DNA of 64,000 bases from Mycobacterium heckeshornense (GTDB lineage Bacteria > Actinomycetota > Actinomycetes > Mycobacteriales > Mycobacteriaceae). The notes under the pieces were generated by a model. The model did no database searches. It had not been told where the DNA came from and worked only from the letters and a program-made list of their open reading frames with translations. The stretch covers positions 682,001 through 746,000 of the forward strand of contig NZ_AP024237.1 of NCBI RefSeq assembly GCF_016592155.1, written 5' to 3'. Made by a program: the position numbers and the translations under genes. Below are positions 52,147 through 60,848 of this stretch, piece after piece; position 1 is the first letter of the stretch, and each line of letters opens with the position of its first letter.

Positions 52147-53298
52147 TCAGGCTGCTCTCGGAAAGTTATAGAACTCGCGGGCATTGAGCTCCACCATGCG
52201 GTGCACTTCGTCGTCGGGAACGTTTTTAAACGTCTCGGCCGCACGTTCACGGCTCTGCGGCCAAAACGAGTCGGAGTGTGGGTAGTCACATTCCCACGTG
52301 ATCTGGTCGACACCGATCGTGTAGCGCACATCGACGCCGAAGTCGTCCTCGATGAAGCAGCCGTGGAAATGTTTTTTCCACAAGTAGGTCGGTGGATGGT
52401 CCTGGTTGATGTTGTTGTAGAAGCGATGCTTTCGCCACACGCTGTCGGCCCGCTCCAGAATGTAGGGCAGCCAACCAATTCCGCCCTCGGACAAGCCGAT
52501 TTTCAGCTTCGGGTGCCGGTAGAGGGTGTGGCTGAAAAGCCAGTCGGTGAGCGCCGTCATCGACATCGTGCCCATCAGCACGATAAAGACCGCAAATGGG
52601 GCGTCCGGCGCGATCGGCGGCGGGAAGCCGCCAGAGCCGAAGTGCTGGGCCAGCACCAAGCCGGTCTCCTCCATCGCCGAAAGCACAGGATCCCAGTGAT
52701 CGGAGTGCACCGACGGCAGGCCCAGCTTGTCGGGAAGGTCCGGAAAGGTCACGCACTTGGCGCCCTTTTCGGCGACCCGGTAGATCTCCTTGACGCTGGC
52801 GTCGATGTCCCAGAACGGAATCATCGCAACCGGAATGAACCGGTCAGGAGCGGTGGCTGCCCATTCGTCGAGATGAAAGTCGTTCCAGGCCTGCGAACAT
52901 AATTTGGCCAGTTCCTTGTCCTGGCCCTCGGCGAAGACCGCGCCGGCGAACCGGGGAAACGACGGAAAGCAGGTCATCGCCTGCACCCCGTCGATGTCCA
53001 TGTCGGCAACCCGCGCCTTGGGGTCGTAGCAACCCGGGATCATGTCGTCGTAGCGCACGGGCTCGATGCCGTACTCCTCGGGCTTCTTGCCGGCCACTGC
53101 GTTTAGCCCGATGTAGGGATAGATGCGGCCCTCGTATTCCCACACTTGGCACATTTGGCCGGTGTCGGGCCGTTCCCATTCGATGATCTTCGGCCCGGCC
53201 TCCAAGTACTTCCTGGGCAGCCGGTCGCTCCACACCTTCGGGTGCTCGATCAGATGGTCGTCGACAGAGATCAACTGCATCCAGGGCTGCAACGGCAT
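52147..53298 (-). CDS. Amidohydrolase family 2 protein (ACMSD-like)
   Basis: 383-residue metal-dependent hydrolase: SVDDHLIEHP (HxxE form of the N-terminal metal motif), LAQHFGSGG, LSEGGIGWLPYILERAD, WECDYPHSDSFWP. Similar to, but distinct from, the one at 21379. Relatives act in ring-cleavage, hydrolysis or decarboxylation of cyclic acids. First gene of the operon; an inverted repeat lies just upstream. Confidence 0.88.
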   Translation of the reverse strand: MPLQPWMQLISVDDHLIEHPKVWSDRLPRKYLEAGPKIIEWERPDTGQMCQVWEYEGRIYPYIGLNAVAGKKPEEYGIEPVRYDDMIPGCYDPKARVADMDIDGVQAMTCFPSFPRFAGAVFAEGQDKELAKLCSQAWNDFHLDEWAATAPDRFIPVAMIPFWDIDASVKEIYRVAEKGAKCVTFPDLPDKLGLPSVHSDHWDPVLSAMEETGLVLAQHFGSGGFPPPIAPDAPFAVFIVLMGTMSMTALTDWLFSHTLYRHPKLKIGLSEGGIGWLPYILERADSVWRKHRFYNNINQDHPPTYLWKKHFHGCFIEDDFGVDVRYTIGVDQITWECDYPHSDSFWPQSRERAAETFKNVPDDEVHRMVELNAREFYNFPRAA

Positions 53299-53324
53299 CG
53301 GTGCCTCCTCGCACGACCGCTATA

Positions 53325-53348
53325 CAGAAAAACATTTAGTTATTTCTG
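53325..53348. promoter_or_regulatory. Inverted repeat CAGAAA-N12-TTTCTG
   Basis: Exact six-base arms spaced by 12 bases (AACATTTAGTTA) in the 93-base promoter region before the amidohydrolase gene. The centre TTAGTTA resembles the ATAACTA core seen at 34449 and 59308. Could be an operator; no evidence beyond symmetry and AT content. Confidence 0.45.
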
Positions 53349-53391
53349 CTAAGTCTAGTCTTGCCCGTAGCCCTGCAGCAAGCGGCTGCGC

Positions 53392-54510
53392 CTACAGCAG
53401 CTTGGCTTCAGCCGCTAAGCGATCCCAGTGCGCCCCGGGTGCACCAAAGATGACCTCGTCGGTGCGCGCCCGTTTGACGTACAAGTGCGCCGAGTCTTCC
53501 CAGGTGAAGCCGATGCCGCCGTGAATTTGCAGGTTGGCGTGCGACGCGGCCCGCAATGCCTCGGAGCACACCGCCTTGGCCATGCTGACGCGCCAGCGCG
53601 AATCTCCGTCGTCGTCGTCCACGGATCGCAGGGCGGCCAGCGATGCCGAGCGGGCCCATTCGAGGTCGACAAGCATATCGGCGCACCGGTGCTTGATGGC
53701 CTGGAAGCTGCCAATCGCCCGGCCGAACTGCTCGCGGGTTCGGGCGTAGTCGGTCGCTATCTCCAGCACCCGCTCGCATGCTCCGACCTGCTCGGCCGAT
53801 AGCACCGCGATGGCCCGGTCGAGGCTGCGCTCAATCACGTCGTCGACCGGGCCGTCTCCGCTGAGCCGCGTGGCTGCGGCAGCGGTGAACTCGATGGTGG
53901 CCATGGGCCGGGTCTTGTCCAGTACACGCTCGGGCTTGATGGTGACACCGTGGGCGGCGGAATCGACAAGGAAGATCGCGGGTTCGGTGTCGATCGTGGC
54001 GACAACGACCAGGTCGTCGGCGGCCCCGCCGTACAGCACGTGGTGTGCCGTGCCCCTCAAGCTCCACCCGTTGCTGTTGTGGCTGGCCACGGCGGCGACG
54101 GCATTACGGTTCCACGAGCCGGCGCGTTCGGTGAGGACGGCGGTCGCGGTCCGTTCGCCGTCGATGAGCCCGGCCAGCAATTGCTCGTCGACGCCGGTGT
54201 CCACCAGCAGGCCAGTAGCAAGCACCGTCGACGCCAGGAACGGCACCGGGGCCAGTGCCCGGCCGAGTTCATGGGCGACGACCCCCAGGGCGCGGGCACC
54301 GTAGCCCGCGCCGCCCGCCTCTTCGGGCAAAGCGATGGCTCCGACGCCGACCTGCCGGCACAGCACTCGCCACAGTTCGGTGTCGTAGCTGTCACCTCCC
54401 GAATCGCCGTAGGCGATTTCACGGACCCGCTCTTCGGTGGCCAGCCTTTCGCAGGCGGCGCGGACGGTGTGCCCGAGCTCGCGTGCTTCGTCGGCGCTGA
54501 GCCGTGTCAT
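53392..54510 (-). CDS. Acyl-CoA dehydrogenase-like protein
   Basis: 372-residue acyl-CoA dehydrogenase fold: LPEEAGGAGYGARALGVVAHELGRA, YARTREQFGRAIGSFQAIKHRCADM, LQIHGGIGFTWEDSAHLYVKRAR. The Glu expected in the catalytic helix is replaced (VLSAEQVGACERV), so a partner or altered activity is likely. ATG 54510 overlaps the stop of the acyl-CoA synthetase (ATGA). Last gene of its operon. Confidence 0.87.
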   Translation of the reverse strand: MTRLSADEARELGHTVRAACERLATEERVREIAYGDSGGDSYDTELWRVLCRQVGVGAIALPEEAGGAGYGARALGVVAHELGRALAPVPFLASTVLATGLLVDTGVDEQLLAGLIDGERTATAVLTERAGSWNRNAVAAVASHNSNGWSLRGTAHHVLYGGAADDLVVVATIDTEPAIFLVDSAAHGVTIKPERVLDKTRPMATIEFTAAAATRLSGDGPVDDVIERSLDRAIAVLSAEQVGACERVLEIATDYARTREQFGRAIGSFQAIKHRCADMLVDLEWARSASLAALRSVDDDDGDSRWRVSMAKAVCSEALRAASHANLQIHGGIGFTWEDSAHLYVKRARTDEVIFGAPGAHWDRLAAEAKLL

Positions 54511-55997
54511 CGGGCCACTCCTATCTGCCGGGCCAGCTCGGTCTTGGCGACCTTGCCAAGACCGGTCAGCGGGTATTCGTCCACGACGACCAGCCGTTCC
54601 GGCCACTTCTGCTTCATCAGACCGCGCTCGTCGAGAAAGCTGCACAGTTCGTCGAGGGTCACGTCGCGGTGTCGCGGCGAGCGCCGCACCACCGCGCACA
54701 CCAGTTCGCCGCGAAGCTCATCGGGCAGGCCGAGCACCACTACGTCATCCACCAGCGGGTGGGCCAGCAGCTCGTTTTCGATCTCATCGGGTGCGATGTT
54801 TTCGCCTTTGCGGATGATCAGATCCTTGATCCGCCCGGTCACCACGATACGGCCGTCGGGCCGCAGATAACCTTGGTCGCCGGTGCGGAACCACCCGTCG
54901 GGAGTCAGCGCCTGGCGCCATTGCCCGGTATCGACATAGCCCGGCGTGACGTTGCCGCCGCGGATTTGGATCTCGTCACGCTCGGCGATCCGAACCTGGG
55001 CCGTCGGTATGGGCGAGCCACTGGAGAAGCTTTGTTGTTCTTCGGTATCGGTGGCCTTGCTGGCGCACACCATCGGCGCCTCGGTCATTCCGTAAGCGTG
55101 CACGATTGGGATGCCCAGATGCTGGCGAACCTGCTTGTGCAACTCGGGTGGGCAAGCGGCGCCACCGCCGATGAGCATCCGCAGCGAAGGCACCACAGGT
55201 TCGCTGCGTCCGCTGCCCAGCTGCGCCGAGAGCATCATCTGGTAGAAGGCAGTGCTGGCGCCGGTGACCGTGACCCGGTGTTCGGCGAGCAGCCCGGCCA
55301 GTTGCTCAGGCGCGAACTTGGGCACCATCAGCACGGGATAGTCGGCGAGCAGCGCGCCGGCCAGGTAGACAATGCCGCCGACGTGCGCGATTGGAAAGGC
55401 GATCGTTCCCAGTTCGTCGCGTTCAGACCCCAGCCCGAGGTGTGCGGTGTAGCCGCGGGCGGCGGTCAGCAGCGTCGCGTCGGAGTGCCGCACCGCTTTC
55501 GGGCGGCCGGTGGCCCCGGAGGTGAAGTAGATCCAGCGGGTATCGGCGGGCCTGGTCTGGGCGACCAGCTCCGACGCCGGGTGCGGACCCAGCACCTGCA
55601 CCGCGGCCGCGAAGTCGGGCGGCAGTTCGACGACGCGGGTGCCGGCAGGCGCGTTGTCGCCGGTCGAAGCGTCGACGATCAACACGTCAGCGCCACAACC
55701 GTCGACGGCCGCTGCGACCTCACGCCGCCGGTAGAGGTGGATGATCGGCGCCTGGGTGACGGGCGCGCGGGCCAGCGACAGCATCAGCAGCGCCGCGGAA
55801 ACATGCGAGGGCAGCTGCCAGGCGACCGTCATACCGGGCCGCACGCCGGCCTGCCACAGCCACCGGGTTGCGGTCAGGGTCAGACCGGCGACCTCGCCCA
55901 CGGTCAGCGTGGCGGCGGCGATATCGCGCAGCAGCGGCCGACCCGGCCTGCTCGCCGCGGCTTCATCGAGCAGCGAGGCGACGGTACTTGCTGTCAC
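54507..55997 (-). CDS. AMP-dependent acyl-CoA synthetase (FadD type)
   Basis: 496-residue ANL ligase making an acyl-CoA from an acid, ATP and CoA. P-loop YFTSGATGRPKAVRHS at 157-172, HAYGMTEAPMVCASK and WFRTGDQGYLRPDG, and the C-terminal lysine region LTGLGKVAKTELARQ. Starts 4 bases inside the hydrolase upstream. Supplies the substrate for the acyl-CoA dehydrogenase after it. Confidence 0.92.
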   Translation of the reverse strand: MTASTVASLLDEAAASRPGRPLLRDIAAATLTVGEVAGLTLTATRWLWQAGVRPGMTVAWQLPSHVSAALLMLSLARAPVTQAPIIHLYRRREVAAAVDGCGADVLIVDASTGDNAPAGTRVVELPPDFAAAVQVLGPHPASELVAQTRPADTRWIYFTSGATGRPKAVRHSDATLLTAARGYTAHLGLGSERDELGTIAFPIAHVGGIVYLAGALLADYPVLMVPKFAPEQLAGLLAEHRVTVTGASTAFYQMMLSAQLGSGRSEPVVPSLRMLIGGGAACPPELHKQVRQHLGIPIVHAYGMTEAPMVCASKATDTEEQQSFSSGSPIPTAQVRIAERDEIQIRGGNVTPGYVDTGQWRQALTPDGWFRTGDQGYLRPDGRIVVTGRIKDLIIRKGENIAPDEIENELLAHPLVDDVVVLGLPDELRGELVCAVVRRSPRHRDVTLDELCSFLDERGLMKQKWPERLVVVDEYPLTGLGKVAKTELARQIGVAR

Positions 55998-56839
55998 CGG
56001 ACTACACCTGCCACGAATTCACTTATCGCGCTGGCTGTTTCGTTCGGCTCATCCAGCATCACGTAGGTCGAGCTGTTGTTGATTGTGCGCAACTGCGCGT
56101 GCGGGAAGGTTTCGGCTAGCCGGCGGGCGTGGGTCATCGGGAACAGCCGGTCGGAGTCCCCCCACAGGATCAGCACCGGTTTGTCCCAGGCCTTCATCGC
56201 CGCTGTCGCGGCCAACGTGTAGCTCGGGTCGAGGTCGGCGGTGAGGCGAACCGCCTCCCGGCGAACAGCGGCCGAGTTCGCGAAGCCGCCAAAAAGCGCT
56301 GGCCAGCGCGCACGATCGATGCCGCGGCGAGTGACCGTCGAGGCGAACCGGGCGAGGCCCGGACCGGTCGCCAACAGCCGCAACACGACCATCCCCAGGG
56401 TTGCGCTGAGCCGGCATAGCCGTACCAGCGGCGCGAACCCGGACGGCGGGAAGTGTTCGAAGCTGTCGCAGTTGGTGAAAACCAGCCGCGCCACTCGCCC
56501 GAAATCCAGCCCCCCGTCGCCCAGCGCGGCTTGCACGATGCCGCCGCCGGTATCGTTGGCTACCAGCGTCACGTCGGAGAGATCAAGCGCCTCAAGCAAT
56601 CCGGAGATCCGCCAGCCGGCTGCGCGCACACCTAGGTCGGCGTGTGGGCCCACCGGTGTGCGCTGCGCGCCGAACGGCCACGTCGGTGCGATACAGCGGT
56701 ACCTGTCGGACAGCCGCCGAGTGACGTCGTCCCACAAGGCTCCGGTCACATACACACCGTGCACGAATACCAGCGGCGGTCCAGATCCGGTGTCGTTGTA
56801 TTCGATCTCGGCGCCCTCGACGACGACTGTCTCAGCCAT
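55994..56839 (-). CDS. Alpha/beta hydrolase with Asp nucleophile
   Basis: 281 residues, alpha/beta hydrolase fold: VHGVYVTGALWDDV oxyanion strand, nucleophile elbow VANDTGGGI with Asp96 in place of the usual Ser, acid in WGDSDRLFP. The catalytic His position reads STYVMLDEP, so no His is there. This Asp/no-His form recalls haloalkane dehalogenase/epoxide hydrolase relatives but its activity is not clear. Overlaps the synthetase (ATGA) and follows the P450 by 8 bases. Confidence 0.83.
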   Translation of the reverse strand: MAETVVVEGAEIEYNDTGSGPPLVFVHGVYVTGALWDDVTRRLSDRYRCIAPTWPFGAQRTPVGPHADLGVRAAGWRISGLLEALDLSDVTLVANDTGGGIVQAALGDGGLDFGRVARLVFTNCDSFEHFPPSGFAPLVRLCRLSATLGMVVLRLLATGPGLARFASTVTRRGIDRARWPALFGGFANSAAVRREAVRLTADLDPSYTLAATAAMKAWDKPVLILWGDSDRLFPMTHARRLAETFPHAQLRTINNSSTYVMLDEPNETASAISEFVAGVVR

Positions 56840-56847
56840 GGCCTGTG

Positions 56848-58062
56848 CTAGCCCTTGCGCGGTCCCGGCGTGAACCTAACCGGCAGTTTGCGCACCGCGT
56901 AGACCTCGCCAGCATCGGCGAACCGTTCGGGCTCGCCGGCCAGCTCGAAGTCGGGCAGGCGTTTCAGCACCTGGCCCACCATCACCTGAAACATCATCTT
57001 GGCATAGTGCGAGCCCAGGCAGCGGTGGATGCCGACACCAAATGCCATGTGCTTCTTGGCATTCGGTCGGGCCAAATCTAGCGTGTCGGGGTCGTCGAAC
57101 ATGGCTGGATCTCTGTTGGCCGCTCCCCACATCAGGATCGCGCGGTCCCCGGCACACAGCGGCTGGCCATGGAACTCCGCGTCGCGCGACACGGTGCGGG
57201 CCAATCCCAACGTCGGTGAGTACAACCGCAGCAGCTCGTCGGTGCCCTTTTTGATCAGCTCAGGATCGGCGATCAACTGCTGGCGTAACTGGGGGTCTTG
57301 GCACAAGCGCAGCAACACATTGCCGGTGAAGCCGCTGGTGGTATCCATGCCGCCGAGCATCATCAGGAAGGCGTACATGGTGATTTGCGTGTCATCGAGG
57401 GGCTTCCCGTTCAGCGTGCCCCGCAGGATATCGCTGAACAAGTCGTCGCCGAGGCCTTGGGAACGCCGCTGTTCCATGTGCTTGCCGATCTCAGCGAACA
57501 TCGCCATGCCGGCCTCCGCCGCCTTCTCCGGGTTGTGGGCGCGGTCGTGGACGGTCGAGTGCACCCAGCGCACCCATTCCATGGCGCGCGACTCGTCGAA
57601 GTTGAGCAGCCGAAGGATCAGCCGGGCCGGCAGCGGAGTGGTCAGCTCCCCCACCAGATCGCATTCGCCGCGCTCGATGAACGCGTCGATCGCTTCATCG
57701 GTCATCTCAAGCGCCGACTCGCGGAACCGCTCGGCCGATGCCGGGGAGAACCGCCGCAGCGTTGCTTCGCGCAGTTCCAGTGTCGCCGGCGGGTCGGACT
57801 CGATCGGCAGGATGGGAAACGGAATTGGGCTGGCCGGCACCCCAATGGACGGCGCGGAGTTGAACAGCTCGTCATCGCGGGAGGCCTCGAAGACCGAAGC
57901 GTAATCGACCAGGGCCCAGAATCCGCCGTAGTGAGGCGAATGCGCCACCGGGCAACCTGATTCGCGCATCCGCCGGAAGGTGCCGTGGGGGTCTTCGCGG
58001 AATTCCGGGGAGTGATGGTCGAGGTCGACCTCGGCGCGCTGACGCGAGTCGGCCTGGGTCAT
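56848..58062 (-). CDS. Cytochrome P450
   Basis: 404-residue soluble bacterial P450. I-helix oxygen-binding motif GGMDTT (237-242), ExxR as E276-LL-R279, and the heme Cys348 in FGVGIHRCLG. It should hydroxylate the pathway substrate using a ferredoxin that is not coded here. ATG 58062 is the start (the frame is open much further but overlaps the thiolase). Lies in the operon thiolase / P450 / hydrolase / FadD / FadE. Confidence 0.93.
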   Translation of the reverse strand: MTQADSRQRAEVDLDHHSPEFREDPHGTFRRMRESGCPVAHSPHYGGFWALVDYASVFEASRDDELFNSAPSIGVPASPIPFPILPIESDPPATLELREATLRRFSPASAERFRESALEMTDEAIDAFIERGECDLVGELTTPLPARLILRLLNFDESRAMEWVRWVHSTVHDRAHNPEKAAEAGMAMFAEIGKHMEQRRSQGLGDDLFSDILRGTLNGKPLDDTQITMYAFLMMLGGMDTTSGFTGNVLLRLCQDPQLRQQLIADPELIKKGTDELLRLYSPTLGLARTVSRDAEFHGQPLCAGDRAILMWGAANRDPAMFDDPDTLDLARPNAKKHMAFGVGIHRCLGSHYAKMMFQVMVGQVLKRLPDFELAGEPERFADAGEVYAVRKLPVRFTPGPRKG

Positions 58063-58085
58063 CTGGGTGTCCTTCCGTTGGGCGG

Positions 58086-59240
58086 TTACCGACTGAGGAT
58101 TGCGACCGCGGCGGTCCCGGGTGCCCCGTAGAGCTGCGCGAGGGCCACCTTCGGGTTGTTGGGCACCTGCCGGTCTCCGGCCGTGCCGCGAAGCTGATGC
58201 ACGAGTTCGAAAACCTGGCGGAGCCCGGATGCGCCCACCGGTTCGCCGTTTGCCAGCAGGCCTCCGTCGGTGTTGATCGGGATGCGTCCACCGATTTCGG
58301 TGGCGCCATCGTGCAGCAGCGCCTCTTGCTCGCCGTCCTTGCACAGCATCGTCTCGGCCATGTGGATGAGCTCTGAACCCGAGTCGGTGTCCTGCAATTG
58401 CGCGACATCGATGTCGGCGGGCCCGACGCCGGCCAGTTCGTAGGCGGCCGCCGCGGCTTCGGTGGTGGTGCCCGGGACCAGTGGCAGCTCGATGGAGGTG
58501 CGAAGCAGTTCGTAGGCGCCCTCGCGGCGGCTGCGCAGCGCGGTGGAACGAAGATAGATCGGGGTGTCGGTGTACTGCTTGGCTTTATCGGCCCGACAAA
58601 CAACAACGGCGGCGGCACCCTCGTTGGGATTGCAGTACATGTACTGCCGAAGGGGCGCGTTGACGACCGGCGACGCCAGGATGGCCTCTGCGCTCATCGC
58701 TTTGCGGCGCCAGGCGTGCGGGGTGCGCGAGCCGTTGGCGAAGTTCTTCTCGGCAACCTTGGCCAGCGTCTGTTCGCTGATGCCGTGGTCATGCATGTAG
58801 CGCATGATCTTGGTGCCGAAATAGTGGGTGGTCAAAAACATGCCCTGGTCGCCGTACCACTGCGGCAGACCCGACACCGACGGGTCGGCGCCGAACGCGC
58901 CGCGCGGGTGTTTGTCCAAGCCGACACCCACGGCGATGTCGGCCTCGCCGTTCTGCACGTCGCGCGCGGCCAGCGTCAGCAGCGAATTGCCGGTCGCGCA
59001 GCCGCTCAGCACGGCGCGGGCCGGCAGCCCGGTCATGCCGACCAGCCCGGTGACGGCTTCTGGATTGGCGACCTCGAGGCTTCCGGCGTACAGACTTCGG
59101 ACCTGCTTCCAATCGACGCCCGCGTCGCGCAGGGCGCGATGGATCGCCACGGCCCCCATCTCCAGCGCGGACCGGTCGTCGTAGCGCCCGAACGGATGAA
59201 GTCCCACGCCGATGATGGCTACTTCCGGCGAATTGCCCAT
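58086..59240 (-). CDS. Thiolase-like lipid-transfer protein
   Basis: 384-residue SCP2-thiolase fold. Cys81 in LSGCATGNSL is kept, but the second and third catalytic places differ: LQDTDSGSELIH replaces EVHDCF and GEPVGASG replaces GHPxGAS, so it lacks two His. It may act as an aldolase or lipid-binding protein more than a classic thiolase. First gene of the operon; a 13-base element shared with 34452-34464 stands upstream. Confidence 0.87.
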   Translation of the reverse strand: MGNSPEVAIIGVGLHPFGRYDDRSALEMGAVAIHRALRDAGVDWKQVRSLYAGSLEVANPEAVTGLVGMTGLPARAVLSGCATGNSLLTLAARDVQNGEADIAVGVGLDKHPRGAFGADPSVSGLPQWYGDQGMFLTTHYFGTKIMRYMHDHGISEQTLAKVAEKNFANGSRTPHAWRRKAMSAEAILASPVVNAPLRQYMYCNPNEGAAAVVVCRADKAKQYTDTPIYLRSTALRSRREGAYELLRTSIELPLVPGTTTEAAAAAYELAGVGPADIDVAQLQDTDSGSELIHMAETMLCKDGEQEALLHDGATEIGGRIPINTDGGLLANGEPVGASGLRQVFELVHQLRGTAGDRQVPNNPKVALAQLYGAPGTAAVAILSR

Positions 59241-59307
59241 TGCGCTCCTCCCGGCAGGTTCCCGGCAGACCTGGAGGACGGCCTGCCGCCCCACCGTCTC
59301 TAACCAG

Positions 59308-59320
59308 ATAACTATATAGC
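59308..59320. promoter_or_regulatory. ATAACTATATAGC element before thiolase/P450 operon
   Basis: The 13 bases match 34452-34464 exactly. It lies 68 bases upstream of the thiolase start, in the 137-base gap before the divergent remnant gene. The left flank here (CAG) does not complete the full GCTATA arm, so the site is a partial inverted repeat. Likely the same regulator as at 34449. Confidence 0.6.
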
Positions 59321-59377
59321 GGATTAATCCCCTACAATAGATGCCGCCGACGTCAGTCCGCCCCGAAAGAATCGTCA

Positions 59378-59731
59378 TTGAGCATTTCGCTGCTACTCGA
59401 AATGGCTGAGTCGAGTGATCCGGACGCGGTGGCAGTGGTGTCCGGTGAGCACCGATTGACCGTCGGGGAACTTAGCCATTACCCCGACACCGGAGCCGCC
59501 TGCCCAGAACACGCACACGTACAGCAGGTCGCGATGGTGGGCGTCGAGGACCTGCACCGGGGGCGGGCCATCGTCGCGGTGGTGGCACCGTCCCAGGGCT
59601 GCGAACCAGATCCCGGAGAACTGCGCCAGTATCTGGATGATCTGCGCGCAGGTGGGGTACCGATGCTGCCGATCGGCAGCCAGCCGTCAGCGGACGCAGC
59701 CCTCGATCCCGCGTTCTCCGAAGGGAATCTG
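59378..59731 (+). pseudogene. Internally deleted acyl-CoA synthetase remnant
   Basis: The first 33 residues (SLLLEMAESSDPDAVAVVSG then LTVGELS) match the N-terminus of FadD proteins such as the one at 54507. The next residues jump to the C-terminal subdomain (VQQVAMVGVEDLHRGRAIVAVVAP then PDPGELRQYLDDL), with roughly 400 residues missing, including the P-loop. Begins with a TTG, if translated at all. A non-functional deletion product. Confidence 0.7.
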
Positions 59732-59860
59732 ATGGGTAAGCGTTACGTCGACCAAAACGGCGCGGAGGTCCTGGTGACCAAGGCCGGTGCCGGAACGCTC
59801 AGCATCGGCCAGACTCCGCTCACCGTCAAGGACGCTAAGCCGCTGCCGGCCAGCGACTAG
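59732..59860 (+). CDS. Small conserved-looking 42-residue protein
   Basis: ATG 59732 preceded by GAAGGGAA; MGKRYVDQNGAEVLVTKAGA then TLSIGQTPLTVKDAKPLPAS. In the same frame as the remnant before it but unlike an acyl-CoA synthetase, so it looks like an independent short gene. Basic start and all-beta appearance; family not known to me. Confidence 0.6.
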   Translation: MGKRYVDQNGAEVLVTKAGAGTLSIGQTPLTVKDAKPLPASD

Positions 59861-59943
59861 CAGTAGCTGGAGGGCCATTAGTTGGCACGGCGAGAACGTG
59901 GGCGCCACCTGTCAGCGTGGGACTGCGCCGGAATTTCGGCGCC

Positions 59944-60210
59944 TCATGACCAGAAGTACATGGCGGTCAAGACGGACCATAACGCGACGCAGTAGCCCTC
60001 GAAGATGCCGCGAAGGAAGAGCGGGGCATCCCGTAATTCCATGAAGTCCAAACCGACGAAGCGGACCTTCATGGCAGCGACGGCGAGAACCACGACGGCG
60101 ATCGCTGATCCGGTCCCGTGCTCATGGCCTACCGCCCAGGACACGATCGTGGCTACAACCAGGACGACCCACACCGCGGTGGAGCGTGCGCGGAAAAGCG
60201 AAGGCGTCAT
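59944..60210 (-). CDS. Cytochrome c oxidase subunit IV-like membrane protein
   Basis: 88 residues with three hydrophobic helices (about 9-28, 31-50 and 65-86: AVWVVLVVATIVSWAVG, SAIAVVVLAVAAMKVRFVGL, GIFEGYCVALWSVLTAMYF), the pattern of prokaryotic COX4-type small subunits including KVRFVGLDFMELRDAP. ATG 60210 starts 3 bases after the subunit III-like gene. Subunits I and II are not seen in this window. Confidence 0.8.
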   Translation of the reverse strand: MTPSLFRARSTAVWVVLVVATIVSWAVGHEHGTGSAIAVVVLAVAAMKVRFVGLDFMELRDAPLFLRGIFEGYCVALWSVLTAMYFWS

Positions 60211-60212
60211 CG

Positions 60213-60848
60213 TCAGCTCACCAGGTACAGGAGCGGGAACAAGACGATCCACAGCAAATCAACGAGGTGCCAGAAACACCCGCCCCCTTCGACGAGCGCC
60301 ATTTTCGTCGTACCGAGCTCGACGCGACCGGCCTGCGTCAACAGCAAGACCAAGACCGCGATGCCGATCAGTACGTGGAACAGGTGCAGGCCAGTAAGGA
60401 TGAAGAAGTAAAGAAAAAACGTGTTTTGGTTCGGGGTATGTCCCTGGCTGACCTTGGCGGTGTACTCGACCGCTTTGAGCCCGACGAACGCCAGGCCGCA
60501 TGCTAATGCTGCGGCCAACAGCCACCGCGCTGCCAGTCGCTCCGAAGAACGGATCGCGTGAATCGCGGTGATGACGAACAATGAACCAGTGAGCAGAATC
60601 AGAGTGTTGGTCAGCCCAATGCCGATGCTCAGCATCCGGCGCGATTGGTCGAACACTTCGGGAGCGCGCCCGCGCTCGTACATGAATGTCGCGAAGAACA
60701 CGCCGAACACCAGCATGTCGCCGAACAAGACGATCCAGATACCACCTTCACCCGGGACGCGGCGCTCGCTGCGCGAAACCGGTGATGTAGATGTGGCTGT
60801 CTCGGTGGCCAGTCGCGTTGCCTGCCGGTTCACGCCGCCTGTTCCCAC
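60213..60848 (-). CDS. Heme-copper oxidase subunit III-like protein
   Basis: 211 residues with five membrane helices (IWIVLFGDMLVFGVFFATFMY, SIGIGLTNTLILLTGSLFVITAI, ALACGLAFVGLKAVEY, FFILTGLHLFHVLIGIAVL, FWHLVDLLWIVLFPLLYLVS). It resembles the short subunit III/NorE group. Its start overlaps the next membrane gene by 19 bases and a COX4-like gene follows. No core oxidase subunit is present, so it may assist a quinol or NO-type oxidase coded elsewhere. Confidence 0.85.
   Translation of the reverse strand: MGTGGVNRQATRLATETATSTSPVSRSERRVPGEGGIWIVLFGDMLVFGVFFATFMYERGRAPEVFDQSRRMLSIGIGLTNTLILLTGSLFVITAIHAIRSSERLAARWLLAAALACGLAFVGLKAVEYTAKVSQGHTPNQNTFFLYFFILTGLHLFHVLIGIAVLVLLLTQAGRVELGTTKMALVEGGGCFWHLVDLLWIVLFPLLYLVS

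Noticed and set aside
52003..52902. Plus-strand frame opposite the second amidohydrolase
   Set aside because: Antisense shadow; the minus strand shows metal-binding motifs and operon overlaps.
54504..56066. 520-codon plus-strand frame opposite the acyl-CoA synthetase
   Set aside because: Low-complexity Arg/Gln/Gly-rich translation, typical antisense shadow; the minus strand has P-loop and C-terminal lysine motifs.
57029..57904. 291-codon plus-strand frame opposite the P450
   Set aside because: Ser/Arg-rich shadow, no domain.
58063..58344. Upstream extension of the P450 frame
   Set aside because: Overlaps the thiolase coding region and is not P450-like; ATG 58062 gives a normal N-terminus.
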